64,000 bases of DNA from an uncultured Prevotella sp. (GTDB taxonomy: Bacteria; Bacteroidota; Bacteroidia; Bacteroidales; Bacteroidaceae): the NCBI GenBank assembly GCA_900771975.1, contig CAAGPV010000072.1:1-64000 (forward strand). The letters are read 5' to 3'. Below, piece after piece: positions 8,069 to 16,918 of this stretch (its first letter is position 1; the number at the start of each line of letters is the position of its first letter). The notes under the pieces were generated by a model. The model was not told the DNA's origin, searched no databases, and saw only the letters and a program-made list of their open reading frames with translations. A program made the translations under genes and the position numbers.

Positions 8069-9337
8069 ATGTTATACTATATCTTTCGTTGGTTAGACCA
8101 GTTTGGCATTAGTGGTTCGCACATGTGGGGCTACGTATCTTTCCGTGCCATTCTTGCCCTCATCCTCGCTCTTGTCATCTCTGCATGGTTTGGCGAACGG
8201 TTCATCAAGTACCTTAAAAGCAAACAAATCACCGAGACACAGCGTGATGCCTCCATCGATCCGTTTGGAGTAAAGAAGATTGGAGTGCCTTCAATGGGCG
8301 GTATCATCATCATTATTGCACTTCTTGTTCCGGTATTGCTTTTGGGACGACTGCGCAACATCTACCTTATATTAATGATAATCACAACTATTTGGTTGGG
8401 ATTTTTGGGGGGAATGGACGATTTCATCAAGATATTCCGTCACGATAAAGAAGGACTGAAAGGTAAATACAAGGTGATTGGACAAATCACAATCGGACTG
8501 ATTGTCGGCATTGTGCTATGGGCTTCACCCGACGTTAAGGCAAATCTTAACCTTGAAACTCAACGTCAGGGACAGGAAATGGTGGTAAAACACAAGCAAA
8601 CAGCCGAAAAAACGCTGAAGACAACCATCCCGTTTGTTAAGAACCACAATCTAGACTACTCGGAAATCATGGCTTTTTGCGGTAAATACAAGACTGCAGC
8701 AGGTTGGATTCTGTTTGTCATCATGACCATATTTGTTGTCACTGCAGTCAGCAACGGAGCCAACCTGAACGACGGAATGGATGGTATGTGTGCCGGAAAT
8801 TCAGCTATAATAGGTGTAGCTCTTGGCATACTTGCCTATGTAAGTTCCCACATAGAATATGCTGCCTACCTTAACATTATGTATATTCCTAACTCTGAGG
8901 AACTGGTAGTCTTCTTCTGTGCCTTTATTGGAGCACTCATTGGATTCTTATGGTACAATGCCTATCCTGCACAAGTGTTTATGGGGGACACCGGATCACT
9001 CACCATTGGAGGCATTATCGGTGTTGGAGCCATTATCATCCACAAAGAATTATTGCTTCCCATCCTATGTGGCATCTTCTTTGTAGAGTCGCTTAGCGTT
9101 ATTATACAAGTCTATTACTATAAATTCGGCAAGCGGAGAGGGGTCACCCAACGCGTGTTCAAGCGCACGCCAATACACGATAACTTCCGAATACAAGATA
9201 GCCAACTCGACCCTAACTGCAAATATCTGTTCAAGTCACCACGTTCTGCCGTTCACGAGTCGAAGATTACCATACGTTTCTGGATTATCACCATTCTTTT
9301 GGCCGCTTTAACCATCATTACCCTCAAGATAAGATAG
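8069..9337 (+). CDS. mraY: Phospho-MurNAc-pentapeptide translocase MraY
   Basis: MraY joins the UDP-MurNAc pentapeptide to undecaprenyl phosphate at the inner face of the membrane, forming lipid I. It is a polytopic protein of 422 residues with the signature segments PSMGGIIII, LGGMDDFIK, NGANLNDGMDG and AYPAQVFMGDTGS. It is longer than the roughly 360 residues of E. coli MraY because of a hydrophilic stretch of about 50 residues around 152-205, between membrane segments. It follows murE by 24 bases. Confidence 0.97.
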   Translation: MLYYIFRWLDQFGISGSHMWGYVSFRAILALILALVISAWFGERFIKYLKSKQITETQRDASIDPFGVKKIGVPSMGGIIIIIALLVPVLLLGRLRNIYLILMIITTIWLGFLGGMDDFIKIFRHDKEGLKGKYKVIGQITIGLIVGIVLWASPDVKANLNLETQRQGQEMVVKHKQTAEKTLKTTIPFVKNHNLDYSEIMAFCGKYKTAAGWILFVIMTIFVVTAVSNGANLNDGMDGMCAGNSAIIGVALGILAYVSSHIEYAAYLNIMYIPNSEELVVFFCAFIGALIGFLWYNAYPAQVFMGDTGSLTIGGIIGVGAIIIHKELLLPILCGIFFVESLSVIIQVYYYKFGKRRGVTQRVFKRTPIHDNFRIQDSQLDPNCKYLFKSPRSAVHESKITIRFWIITILLAALTIITLKIR

Positions 9338-9410
9338 GCAAAAGAAACAAGCGAAAGGAAATTAAACGACAAGTATATTAACAAACATAAAAAAGAAGTT
9401 GCAACACGAT

Positions 9411-10742
9411 ATGAAGAGAATTGTTGTTTTAGGAGCAGGCGAAAGCGGAGCTGGAGCCGCTGTTTTGGCAAAAGAAAAAGGGTTTGACGTATTTGTTTCC
9501 GACACCTCTAAAATAAAAGACAAATACAAACAACTCTTAGACCAGCACCACATTGAATGGGAAGAGGGCCATCACACAGAGGAACTGATACTCAACGCAG
9601 ATGAAGTCATCAAAAGTCCAGGCATTCCCAAAGAAGTTCCAATGATTCAAAAGCTCCTTGCCAAAGGCACAAACATTATCAGCGAGATAGAATTTGCAGG
9701 TCGCTACACTACATCCAAGATGATTTGCATCACCGGAAGCAATGGCAAGACTACCACAACATCACTCATCTATCACATACTGAAGAACGCAGGATATGAT
9801 GTGGGGCTGGCAGGAAACATCGGAAAAAGTCTTGCCTTGCAAGTATTGGAGACGCCACACGACTATTACGTCATAGAGTTGAGCAGTTTTCAACTTGACA
9901 ATATGTATGAATTTCATGCCAATGTGGCCATTCTTCTCAACATCACGCCCGATCACTTGGACCGGTATGACAACAAATTTGAGAACTATGCAGACGCCAA
10001 GATGCGCATCATCCAAAACCAGACACAAGAGGATGCGTTCATCTATTGGAATGATGACCCTGTAATCAAGGACGAATTAAAGAAGCATACAGTGAATGCC
10101 ACGCCCTATCCTTTTGCCGAAAATCCAGAGAACGGCACAGTTGGATATATCGACAATGGAACATTCACCCTCTGCCAACCTTCCAAGTTCAGCATGAAAC
10201 AAACGGAACTGTCGCTAACAGGTAAGCACAACATCTACAATTCGCTGGCAGCAGCACTTGCAGCAAACGTATGTGGCGTGAACAAAGCCGACATAGAAAA
10301 GGGTCTGAGCGACTTCCCTGGGGTAGAACACCGTTTGGAAAAAGTTTGCAAGAAGAACGATATTCAATACATTAACGACTCAAAGGCCACCAATGTGGAT
10401 GCCTGTTGGTATGCACTTGAGAGCATGACGACCCCCACCATCCTCATCCTCGGTGGAAAAGACAAAGGCAACGACTACTCGGCCATATACGACTTAGTAA
10501 AGAAAAAATGTGCCGGTCTGGTCTATCTTGGTGCCGACAACCAAAAACTTCACGACAATTTCGATCAGTTTGGACTTCCGGTCAGAGACACCCACTCGAT
10601 GGCTGATTGCGTAAAAGCTTGCAACGAACTGGCCAAACCAGGCTATACAGTGTTGTTAAGCCCCTGTTGCGCAAGCTTCGATCTGTTCAAGAACATGGAA
10701 GATCGTGGCGAACAGTTCAAGTCATTGGTCAAGAATCTCTAA
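9411..10742 (+). CDS. murD: UDP-MurNAc-L-alanine:D-glutamate ligase MurD
   Basis: MurD adds D-glutamate to UDP-MurNAc-L-alanine. An N-terminal Rossmann-like UDP-binding part begins KRIVVLGAGESG; the ATP loop GSNGKTTTT lies at residues 109-117; the last domain has NDSKATNVDACWYAL and LGGKDKGNDY. I use the ATG at 9411 (443 residues); the open frame starts at a TTG at 9399, but the ATG has the better spacing to AAAAGAAG and starts directly at the conserved motif. It lies between mraY and ftsW, as usual in dcw clusters. Confidence 0.97.
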   Translation: MKRIVVLGAGESGAGAAVLAKEKGFDVFVSDTSKIKDKYKQLLDQHHIEWEEGHHTEELILNADEVIKSPGIPKEVPMIQKLLAKGTNIISEIEFAGRYTTSKMICITGSNGKTTTTSLIYHILKNAGYDVGLAGNIGKSLALQVLETPHDYYVIELSSFQLDNMYEFHANVAILLNITPDHLDRYDNKFENYADAKMRIIQNQTQEDAFIYWNDDPVIKDELKKHTVNATPYPFAENPENGTVGYIDNGTFTLCQPSKFSMKQTELSLTGKHNIYNSLAAALAANVCGVNKADIEKGLSDFPGVEHRLEKVCKKNDIQYINDSKATNVDACWYALESMTTPTILILGGKDKGNDYSAIYDLVKKKCAGLVYLGADNQKLHDNFDQFGLPVRDTHSMADCVKACNELAKPGYTVLLSPCCASFDLFKNMEDRGEQFKSLVKNL

Positions 10743-10762
10743 AAGGAGAATAATAACAATAA

Positions 10763-12031
10763 ATGAAGAGCTTTTCTTTAAATAACATTTTCAAGGGAGA
10801 CAAGGTCATTTGGACGTTGTTTTTCTTTTTCTTTATCATTAGCATCGTTGAGGTCTACTCGGCTTCAAGCTCCTTGTCATATAAGAGCGGTAACTATTTA
10901 GGGCCCATCATCAAGCATGGCCTCATCTACATTGTAGGCATGTTTTTCATGATTTGCACGCTAAACTTCAAATGCAGATACTTCAAAGCCGCCACTGTGT
11001 TTGCCTTGGCCCTCTCGTTATTGTTTATCTTAATGGCTTTGTTTACTGGTAAAGTAGAAAATGACGCAAGCCGGTGGTTAAGCTTTTGCGGCATCGACTT
11101 TCAGCCATCGGAAATAGCCAAAGGGGCTTTGGTCTTGTCTGTAGCACAAATTCTAAGTGCCATGCAAACCGATAAAGGGGCTGACAGAAAAGCTTTCAAC
11201 TATATTCTGTACATCTGTACTCCCTTTCTTTTCCTTATTGCAATAGAAAATTTGTCAACCGCTGCTCTCCTGATAGTGGTCATTATCATGATGATGTTCA
11301 TAGGGAGAGTCCCTTGGAATCAGTTGGGGAAACTGTTGGCTGTACTATTCGCAGGAATGGCTTTTGCCTTTGTCATGATTATGATAGTGGGTACGAAACA
11401 AGATCCGCAGAAAGTAAATGCCGAAAAAAGCCAAATAGACAAGCCTAAGGAAAAGCCAGGTGCACTTGAAAAGATTTTCCACCGTGCCGACACATGGAAG
11501 ACAAGAATCTACAACTTCTTCGACAACGAATACATTCCACCCGAAAAATACGATCTCGACAATGGTGCACAGGTTGGCCATGCTAATATCGCCATAGCCT
11601 CATCGGGAATTGTAGGAAAGATGCCGGGCAACTCCCAAGAACGTGATTTCCTTTCCCAAGCTTTCTCTGACTTCATCTATGCCATCATCATAGAGGAAAC
11701 AGGCATCTTCGGCGGAGTCTTTGTTGCCTTCTTGTATATAGTATTACTATTCCGTGTGGGGCGCATTGCAAACCGCTGCGAAAATGCCTTCCCCGCCTTG
11801 CTGGCAATGGGATTGGGACTACTGTTGGTAACACAGGCTCTTTTCAACATGCTTGTAGCTGTTGGATTGGCCCCTGTCACAGGTCAACCACTTCCACTTA
11901 TCAGTAAAGGAGGTTCTTCCACCATCATCAATTGCATCTATTTGGGAATGATATTAAGCATCAGCCGAACTGCACAAAAGAAACAAAAACCCACTGACAA
12001 TGTGGTAACAGCCAAAGCGGTAGCAGATTAA
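10763..12031 (+). CDS. ftsW: Septal peptidoglycan polymerase FtsW (SEDS family)
   Basis: FtsW is the SEDS glycosyltransferase that polymerises lipid II at the septum with FtsI. This 422-residue polytopic protein shows the family segments DASRWLSFCGIDFQPSE, NLSTAALLIVVI and EETGIFGGVFV, and near the end GLAPVTGQPLPLISKGGSS. A hydrophilic loop (KQDPQKVNAEKSQIDK and onward) is longer than in E. coli. It follows murD by 20 bases with an AAAGGAGAA ribosome site. Confidence 0.97.
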   Translation: MKSFSLNNIFKGDKVIWTLFFFFFIISIVEVYSASSSLSYKSGNYLGPIIKHGLIYIVGMFFMICTLNFKCRYFKAATVFALALSLLFILMALFTGKVENDASRWLSFCGIDFQPSEIAKGALVLSVAQILSAMQTDKGADRKAFNYILYICTPFLFLIAIENLSTAALLIVVIIMMMFIGRVPWNQLGKLLAVLFAGMAFAFVMIMIVGTKQDPQKVNAEKSQIDKPKEKPGALEKIFHRADTWKTRIYNFFDNEYIPPEKYDLDNGAQVGHANIAIASSGIVGKMPGNSQERDFLSQAFSDFIYAIIIEETGIFGGVFVAFLYIVLLFRVGRIANRCENAFPALLAMGLGLLLVTQALFNMLVAVGLAPVTGQPLPLISKGGSSTIINCIYLGMILSISRTAQKKQKPTDNVVTAKAVAD

Positions 12032-12090
12032 AAAAAGAAAGTGGGCACAATAAAATGGGTTAAAAAATCATCTGATAAGGATTTTTTGAT

Positions 12091-12098
12091 TAACTTTG
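12091..12098 (+). promoter_or_regulatory. Internal promoter before murG (-7 box TAACTTTG)
   Basis: TAACTTTG is a full match to TAnnTTTG in the 90-base gap after ftsW, the widest gap in the dcw cluster, and ends 23 bases before the murG ATG. It could give murG-murC-ftsQAZ expression independent of MraZ. Confidence 0.6.
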
Positions 12099-12121
12099 CC
12101 TTTTAAATAAGGATATAAATA

Positions 12122-13231
12122 ATGGACGAAAAACTAAGAGTTATTATCAGCGGAGGTGGTACAGGGGGACACATATTCCCTGCCATATCTATTGCCAATG
12201 CCATAAAGGCAAAACATCCGGAAGCCGACATCCTGTTTGTCGGTGCTTTGGGACGCATGGAAATGCAACGCGTTCCCGCAGCAGGCTATGAAATAAAGGG
12301 CCTTCCCGTACGCGGATTGATTCGTCCACTATGGTCGCCCAAGAATGTGGGAGTACTCCTCGACTTCCTCAAAAGCAAGCGCATGGCCAAACGCATCATC
12401 AAAGAGTTCCGCCCATTGGTGGCAGTTGGCGTTGGTGGCTATGCTAGCGGTGCCACTCTTGACGCCGCTCACGCCATGGGAATTCCATGTTTGATACAGG
12501 AACAAAACTCCTATGCAGGGAAAACAAACAAGATGCTGGCATCCAAAGTCAGCAAGATTTGCGTTGCATACGAAGGAATGGAGCGCTTCTTCCCCGCCGA
12601 CAAAATCATCATGACCGGCAATCCTGTACGCCAAAATGTTCTTTCCACCAGCCTTTCTGTCGAAGAAGCACGCAAGACGTTCGGTCTTGAACCCGACAAG
12701 AAAACCATTCTTTTGGTGGGAGGAAGCCTTGGTGCACGCACCGTCAACGAAAGCATCATGCGTCACCTCGACTTGGTGAAGGGCTCAAACGTACAATTTA
12801 TTTGGCAAACGGGCAAATACTATAATGCCAGCATCATGGAGGCCATGAAGGGGAAAGAGCTTCCCAACCTGAAAATAATGGACTTCGTGAGTGATATGGG
12901 AGCAGCCTACAAAGCAGCAGATCTTGTCATCAGCCGTGCTGGGGCAAGTTCCATCAGTGAGTTCCAGCTCATCGGGAAGCCCGTCATACTCGTTCCAAGC
13001 CCCAATGTAGCAGAAGACCACCAGACCAAAAATGCAATGGCTCTTGTCAACAAAGACGCTGCATTATATGTTAAAGATGCCGAAGCTCCCGACACCTTGT
13101 TGGCCTTGGCCCTCAAGACCGTTGAAGATGACTGCAAACTTGCGTCATTAAGCGAGAACGTAAAGAAATTAGGACTCAAGAACTCCGCCGACACTATTGC
13201 CGACGAAGTGATAAAATTAGCACAAAGATAA
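12122..13231 (+). CDS. murG: UDP-GlcNAc:lipid I N-acetylglucosaminyltransferase MurG
   Basis: MurG converts lipid I to lipid II on the inner membrane surface. The GT-B fold begins with the G loop GGTGGHIFPA (from residue 12), followed by a second glycine-rich loop (LLVGGSLGARTVNES) and the donor-binding region SRAGASSISEFQLIGKPVILVPSP with AEDHQTKNA. The length is 369 residues. It starts after its own candidate promoter and its TAA stop directly abuts the murC ATG. Confidence 0.97.
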   Translation: MDEKLRVIISGGGTGGHIFPAISIANAIKAKHPEADILFVGALGRMEMQRVPAAGYEIKGLPVRGLIRPLWSPKNVGVLLDFLKSKRMAKRIIKEFRPLVAVGVGGYASGATLDAAHAMGIPCLIQEQNSYAGKTNKMLASKVSKICVAYEGMERFFPADKIIMTGNPVRQNVLSTSLSVEEARKTFGLEPDKKTILLVGGSLGARTVNESIMRHLDLVKGSNVQFIWQTGKYYNASIMEAMKGKELPNLKIMDFVSDMGAAYKAADLVISRAGASSISEFQLIGKPVILVPSPNVAEDHQTKNAMALVNKDAALYVKDAEAPDTLLALALKTVEDDCKLASLSENVKKLGLKNSADTIADEVIKLAQR

Positions 13232-14611
13232 ATGGAAATAAAAGATATTAAAGCGGTTTATTTCGTTGGCGCAGGTGGTATCGGCATGAGTGCCATCGCC
13301 CGTTACTTCCTTCATAGAGGGGTTGTTGTAGCTGGATATGACAAGACTTCCACTGAATTGACACGCCAATTGGAGAAAGAAGGCATGGCCATTCATTACG
13401 AAGAGAACACACAACTCATACCAGAAGCATGTCGTAATCCACAAAACACGTTGGTGGTTTACACTCCTGCCATACCGAAAGAACACGCCGAACTGGCCTA
13501 TTTCCACAACAACGGCTTTGAAGTAGAAAAGCGTGCACAAGTGCTTGGCACACTAACACGCACACACAAGGGGCTCTGCTTTGCCGGAACACACGGTAAA
13601 ACCACCACTTCCACCATGTGTGCGCACATCATGCACCAAAGCCACTTGGACTGTAATGCCTTTCTTGGCGGCATTTCAAAAAACTACGGCACCAATTACA
13701 TTCTCTCAGACCATAGCGACTACGTGGTAATAGAGGCCGACGAGTTTGACCGTAGCTTCCATTGGCTTCGTCCGTGGATGAGTGTCATCACGGCAACCGA
13801 TCCAGATCATCTAGATATCTATGGCACCAAGGAAGCCTATTTGGAGAGTTTCCGTCACTACACAGAGCTTATCCAGCCCGGTGGAGCACTCATCATCCAC
13901 ACCGACCTGGAGATGAAACAACACGTTCAAGACGGAGTTCGGGTCTTTGAATACAGTCGCGACAAAGGCGATTTCCATGCAGAGAACGTTAGAATAGCCG
14001 ATGGTACCATCTTCTTCGACTTTGTTTCACCTATCGAAAGCATATCGAACGTAGAGTTGGGCCAACCCATTCCCATCAATATCGAGAACGGTATAGCTGC
14101 AATGGCTATGGCACAACTCAACGGATGTTCCTCGGAAGAAATCAAAAACGGCATGAAGACCTATGGAGGAGTGGACCGTCGCTTTGATTTCAAGCTCAAA
14201 AACGACCGCCATGTCTTCCTTTCTGACTATGGCCACCACCCTAAGGAAATCTTGCAAAGCGCCAAGAGCCTGAAAGAACTTTATCACGACCGCAAGATTA
14301 CCGCCATCTTCCAGCCTCACCTGTACACACGCACACGCGATTTCTATAAGGATTTTGCTGCTGCACTTAGTCATTTCGATGAAGTTATCCTCACCGAGAT
14401 CTATCCAGCACGCGAGAAACCCATCCCCGGAGTTACAAGTGAAATCATCTACAACAACTTAAAACCAGGTATAGAAAAATCCATTATAAGAAAAGACGAT
14501 GTGCTCGATTTTGTAAAAAACCGTGACTTCGACGTATTGGTAGTGCTTGGAGCTGGCAATTTGAACGACTATGTACCACAAATAGCTGACATACTGAAAA
14601 GCAAGGAATGA
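13232..14611 (+). CDS. murC: UDP-N-acetylmuramate:L-alanine ligase MurC
   Basis: MurC adds the first amino acid, L-alanine, to UDP-MurNAc. The N-terminal part begins VYFVGAGGIGMSAIARY; the ATP loop GTHGKTTT is at residues 119-126; the late domain has YGHHPKEILQ and IFQPHLYTRTRDFYKDFA. It has 459 residues. The ATG directly follows the murG stop with no gap, and the end overlaps ftsQ by four bases, so translation is probably coupled through murG-murC-ftsQ. Confidence 0.97.
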   Translation: MEIKDIKAVYFVGAGGIGMSAIARYFLHRGVVVAGYDKTSTELTRQLEKEGMAIHYEENTQLIPEACRNPQNTLVVYTPAIPKEHAELAYFHNNGFEVEKRAQVLGTLTRTHKGLCFAGTHGKTTTSTMCAHIMHQSHLDCNAFLGGISKNYGTNYILSDHSDYVVIEADEFDRSFHWLRPWMSVITATDPDHLDIYGTKEAYLESFRHYTELIQPGGALIIHTDLEMKQHVQDGVRVFEYSRDKGDFHAENVRIADGTIFFDFVSPIESISNVELGQPIPINIENGIAAMAMAQLNGCSSEEIKNGMKTYGGVDRRFDFKLKNDRHVFLSDYGHHPKEILQSAKSLKELYHDRKITAIFQPHLYTRTRDFYKDFAAALSHFDEVILTEIYPAREKPIPGVTSEIIYNNLKPGIEKSIIRKDDVLDFVKNRDFDVLVVLGAGNLNDYVPQIADILKSKE

Positions 14612-15405
14612 TACGTTACAACTGGAAAAAGCTAATCATTGGGGCATTGGATGTATGCATTGCCATATATCTATTGTTTGCCATGACTTCCTTCTCTAAG
14701 AAAGGGCAGGACAAGAGTCCGTGTGTCAAGACCAATGTTTATATTGCTGATTCCAGTGAAAACGGTTTTTTGGACGGGAAAGAAATCAAGAACATTCTTT
14801 CAGAACATGGTCTTCTACCGGAAGGAAAACCTATGTGCAATGTCAATCCACGAACCATTGAGAGTCTGTTGACCACTTCCGGACCATTCGTGAAGACCGC
14901 CCAATGCTTCAAAACCCAAGACAAGCATGTTAATATCATCATTACCCAACGTATGCCTCTCTTGCGGATAAAAAGCAATAACGGCAACGACTACTACATA
15001 GATGACAACGGTTCTCCCCTACCCAACTCAAAATATACGAGCGATATGATAGTTGCAACAGGCAATATCAACCATTGGTATGCCAAAAATTACCTTGCAC
15101 CATTGGCCAAAGCCATCATGAGCAACGACTTTTGGGAAAGCCAAATAGAGCAAATCAATGTTCTTCCCGACCATGGAATAGAACTCGTTCCACGCGTAGG
15201 AAACAACATTCTCTTTTTAGGATATTTGACGTCAGCCAAGAACTCACGGGCAGCAAGGTTGCAGGATATCGTTTCCACCACATCGCACAAACTCGATCGA
15301 TTGGAAAAATTCTATCGTTACGGCCTTTCACAAGCAGGCTGGAACAAGTACTCCTATATAAGTGTGGAATTTGACAACCAAATTATTTGTAAAAGAAAAC
15401 AATAG
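14608..15405 (+). CDS. ftsQ: Cell division protein FtsQ
   Basis: A 265-residue bitopic protein with a very short cytoplasmic tail, a transmembrane helix at about residues 9-25, and a periplasmic part that begins like a POTRA domain (GFLDGKEIKNILSEHG). FtsQ links the FtsL/FtsB pair to the rest of the divisome. Sequence conservation in this family is low and the call depends partly on its place between murC and ftsA. It overlaps murC by four bases (ATGA). Confidence 0.9.
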   Translation: MIRYNWKKLIIGALDVCIAIYLLFAMTSFSKKGQDKSPCVKTNVYIADSSENGFLDGKEIKNILSEHGLLPEGKPMCNVNPRTIESLLTTSGPFVKTAQCFKTQDKHVNIIITQRMPLLRIKSNNGNDYYIDDNGSPLPNSKYTSDMIVATGNINHWYAKNYLAPLAKAIMSNDFWESQIEQINVLPDHGIELVPRVGNNILFLGYLTSAKNSRAARLQDIVSTTSHKLDRLEKFYRYGLSQAGWNKYSYISVEFDNQIICKRKQ

Positions 15406-15429
15406 AAACCAAGGAACAATTATACGTGT

Positions 15430-16866
15430 ATGGCAACAAACGAATTTACAGTAGCCATTGAATTAGGCTCTTCAAAGATTACAGGCATCGCGGGAAAGAA
15501 AAATCTTGACGGCAGCATCACTGTCCTTGCCGTAGTCAAAGAGGATTCCTCGCAGTGCATTCGCAAAGGCGTGGTATACAATATTGACAAGACTGCCCAG
15601 TGCTTGACAAACATCATTACCAAACTAAAGACACAACTCAAACACGAGATTTCACAAGTGTACGTAGGAGTTGGAGGACAATCTATCAGGAGTGTACGCA
15701 ACGTCATCGTAAAAGAGTTGCCTCAAGACACCATCATCACAGAAGAGATGATAGACGAGTTGCAGGACACCAACCGGACAATGAACTATACCGACCAGGA
15801 AATTCTGAGTGCTACAACCCAGGAATTCAAGGTAGATAATCAGCTCAGCCGCGACCCAGTTGGCATTAAAGCCAACCGATTGGAAGGAAACTTCCTCAAT
15901 GTTTTGTGGCGCAAATCGTTCTACAACAATCTTTATTCCTGTTTCAACAAAGCCAACATCTCTATTGCCGAAACCTATTTGGCACCATTAACACTTGCCA
16001 ACAGTGTGCTGAGCGAGGCTGAGCAAAGAGGAGGCTGCGTACTTGTCGACCTTGGTGCAGACACAACAACCGTGTCCGTTTATTACAAAAACCTGTTGAG
16101 ACACATTGCTGTCATCCCGTTGGGAGGCAACAACATCACCAAGGACATCGCCTCTCTCCAAATGGAAGAGAAAGACGCCGAAGCCATGAAGCTTAAATAT
16201 GCAAGTGCCTATACCGAAATCTCGGAAATCGATTCCAACAAGAAATACCCCATAGATAGCGACAGATACATTGGTGCAGAGAAATTTGTACAGATTGTTG
16301 AAGCACGTCTTCAGGAAATAATCGAAAACGTTGGTAACCAAGTTCCTACAGAATATGCAGACAAGTTGTTGGGCGGTATCGTCCTGACAGGCGGAGGCTC
16401 AAACATGAAGAACATTGAAAAGGCATTCCGCGTATACCTCCACGTAGAGAAAGTGCATTGTGCAAAGTTTGTCACACAAACCATAACCAGTAGCAATGCA
16501 GACATTAACGCACACGATGGACGCATGAACACCATCCTTAGCCTATTGGCTAAAGGCAACATGGACTGCGCCGGTGGTGAAGTAAGATCAGACCTTTTCG
16601 GTGGAACCAACGAAGCTGCAGCAACAAACAGTGCCACTTCCAACAAAGAACCTCGCGGAGGTAGCGAGCGCATTCTCACCCCTGCAGAAAAAGAAAAACT
16701 TGATGCTGAACGCCGAAAGAAGGAGGAAGAAGAAGAACGACTGAAGCAAGAGGCACTTCGTCAGCAAAAGGAAGAAGAAGAAAAACGGCAAAACAAGCCA
16801 ATCAACAAGATTGGAAGAAAACTTAAGACCTTCTTCAAGGGTGTGATGAGCGCTGAAGAAGAATAA
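15430..16866 (+). CDS. ftsA: Cell division protein FtsA
   Basis: FtsA is the actin-like protein that ties FtsZ filaments to the membrane. The actin-fold segments are clear: FTVAIELGSSKITGIAG at the N terminus, GCVLVDLGADTTTVSVY in the middle and GGIVLTGGGSNMKNIE later. After the fold comes an unusual linker of about 50 residues (about 407-456) dominated by Glu, Lys and Arg, likely helical. It ends in an amphipathic segment, NKIGRKLKTFFKGVM, that fits the membrane-targeting helix. The total is 478 residues, against about 420 for E. coli FtsA. Confidence 0.97.
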   Translation: MATNEFTVAIELGSSKITGIAGKKNLDGSITVLAVVKEDSSQCIRKGVVYNIDKTAQCLTNIITKLKTQLKHEISQVYVGVGGQSIRSVRNVIVKELPQDTIITEEMIDELQDTNRTMNYTDQEILSATTQEFKVDNQLSRDPVGIKANRLEGNFLNVLWRKSFYNNLYSCFNKANISIAETYLAPLTLANSVLSEAEQRGGCVLVDLGADTTTVSVYYKNLLRHIAVIPLGGNNITKDIASLQMEEKDAEAMKLKYASAYTEISEIDSNKKYPIDSDRYIGAEKFVQIVEARLQEIIENVGNQVPTEYADKLLGGIVLTGGGSNMKNIEKAFRVYLHVEKVHCAKFVTQTITSSNADINAHDGRMNTILSLLAKGNMDCAGGEVRSDLFGGTNEAAATNSATSNKEPRGGSERILTPAEKEKLDAERRKKEEEEERLKQEALRQQKEEEEKRQNKPINKIGRKLKTFFKGVMSAEEE

Positions 16867-16918
16867 GGTAAAAGCACCAAGTTGTTCTATTAACATCCAA
16901 AAAACACAACGTAAAATT

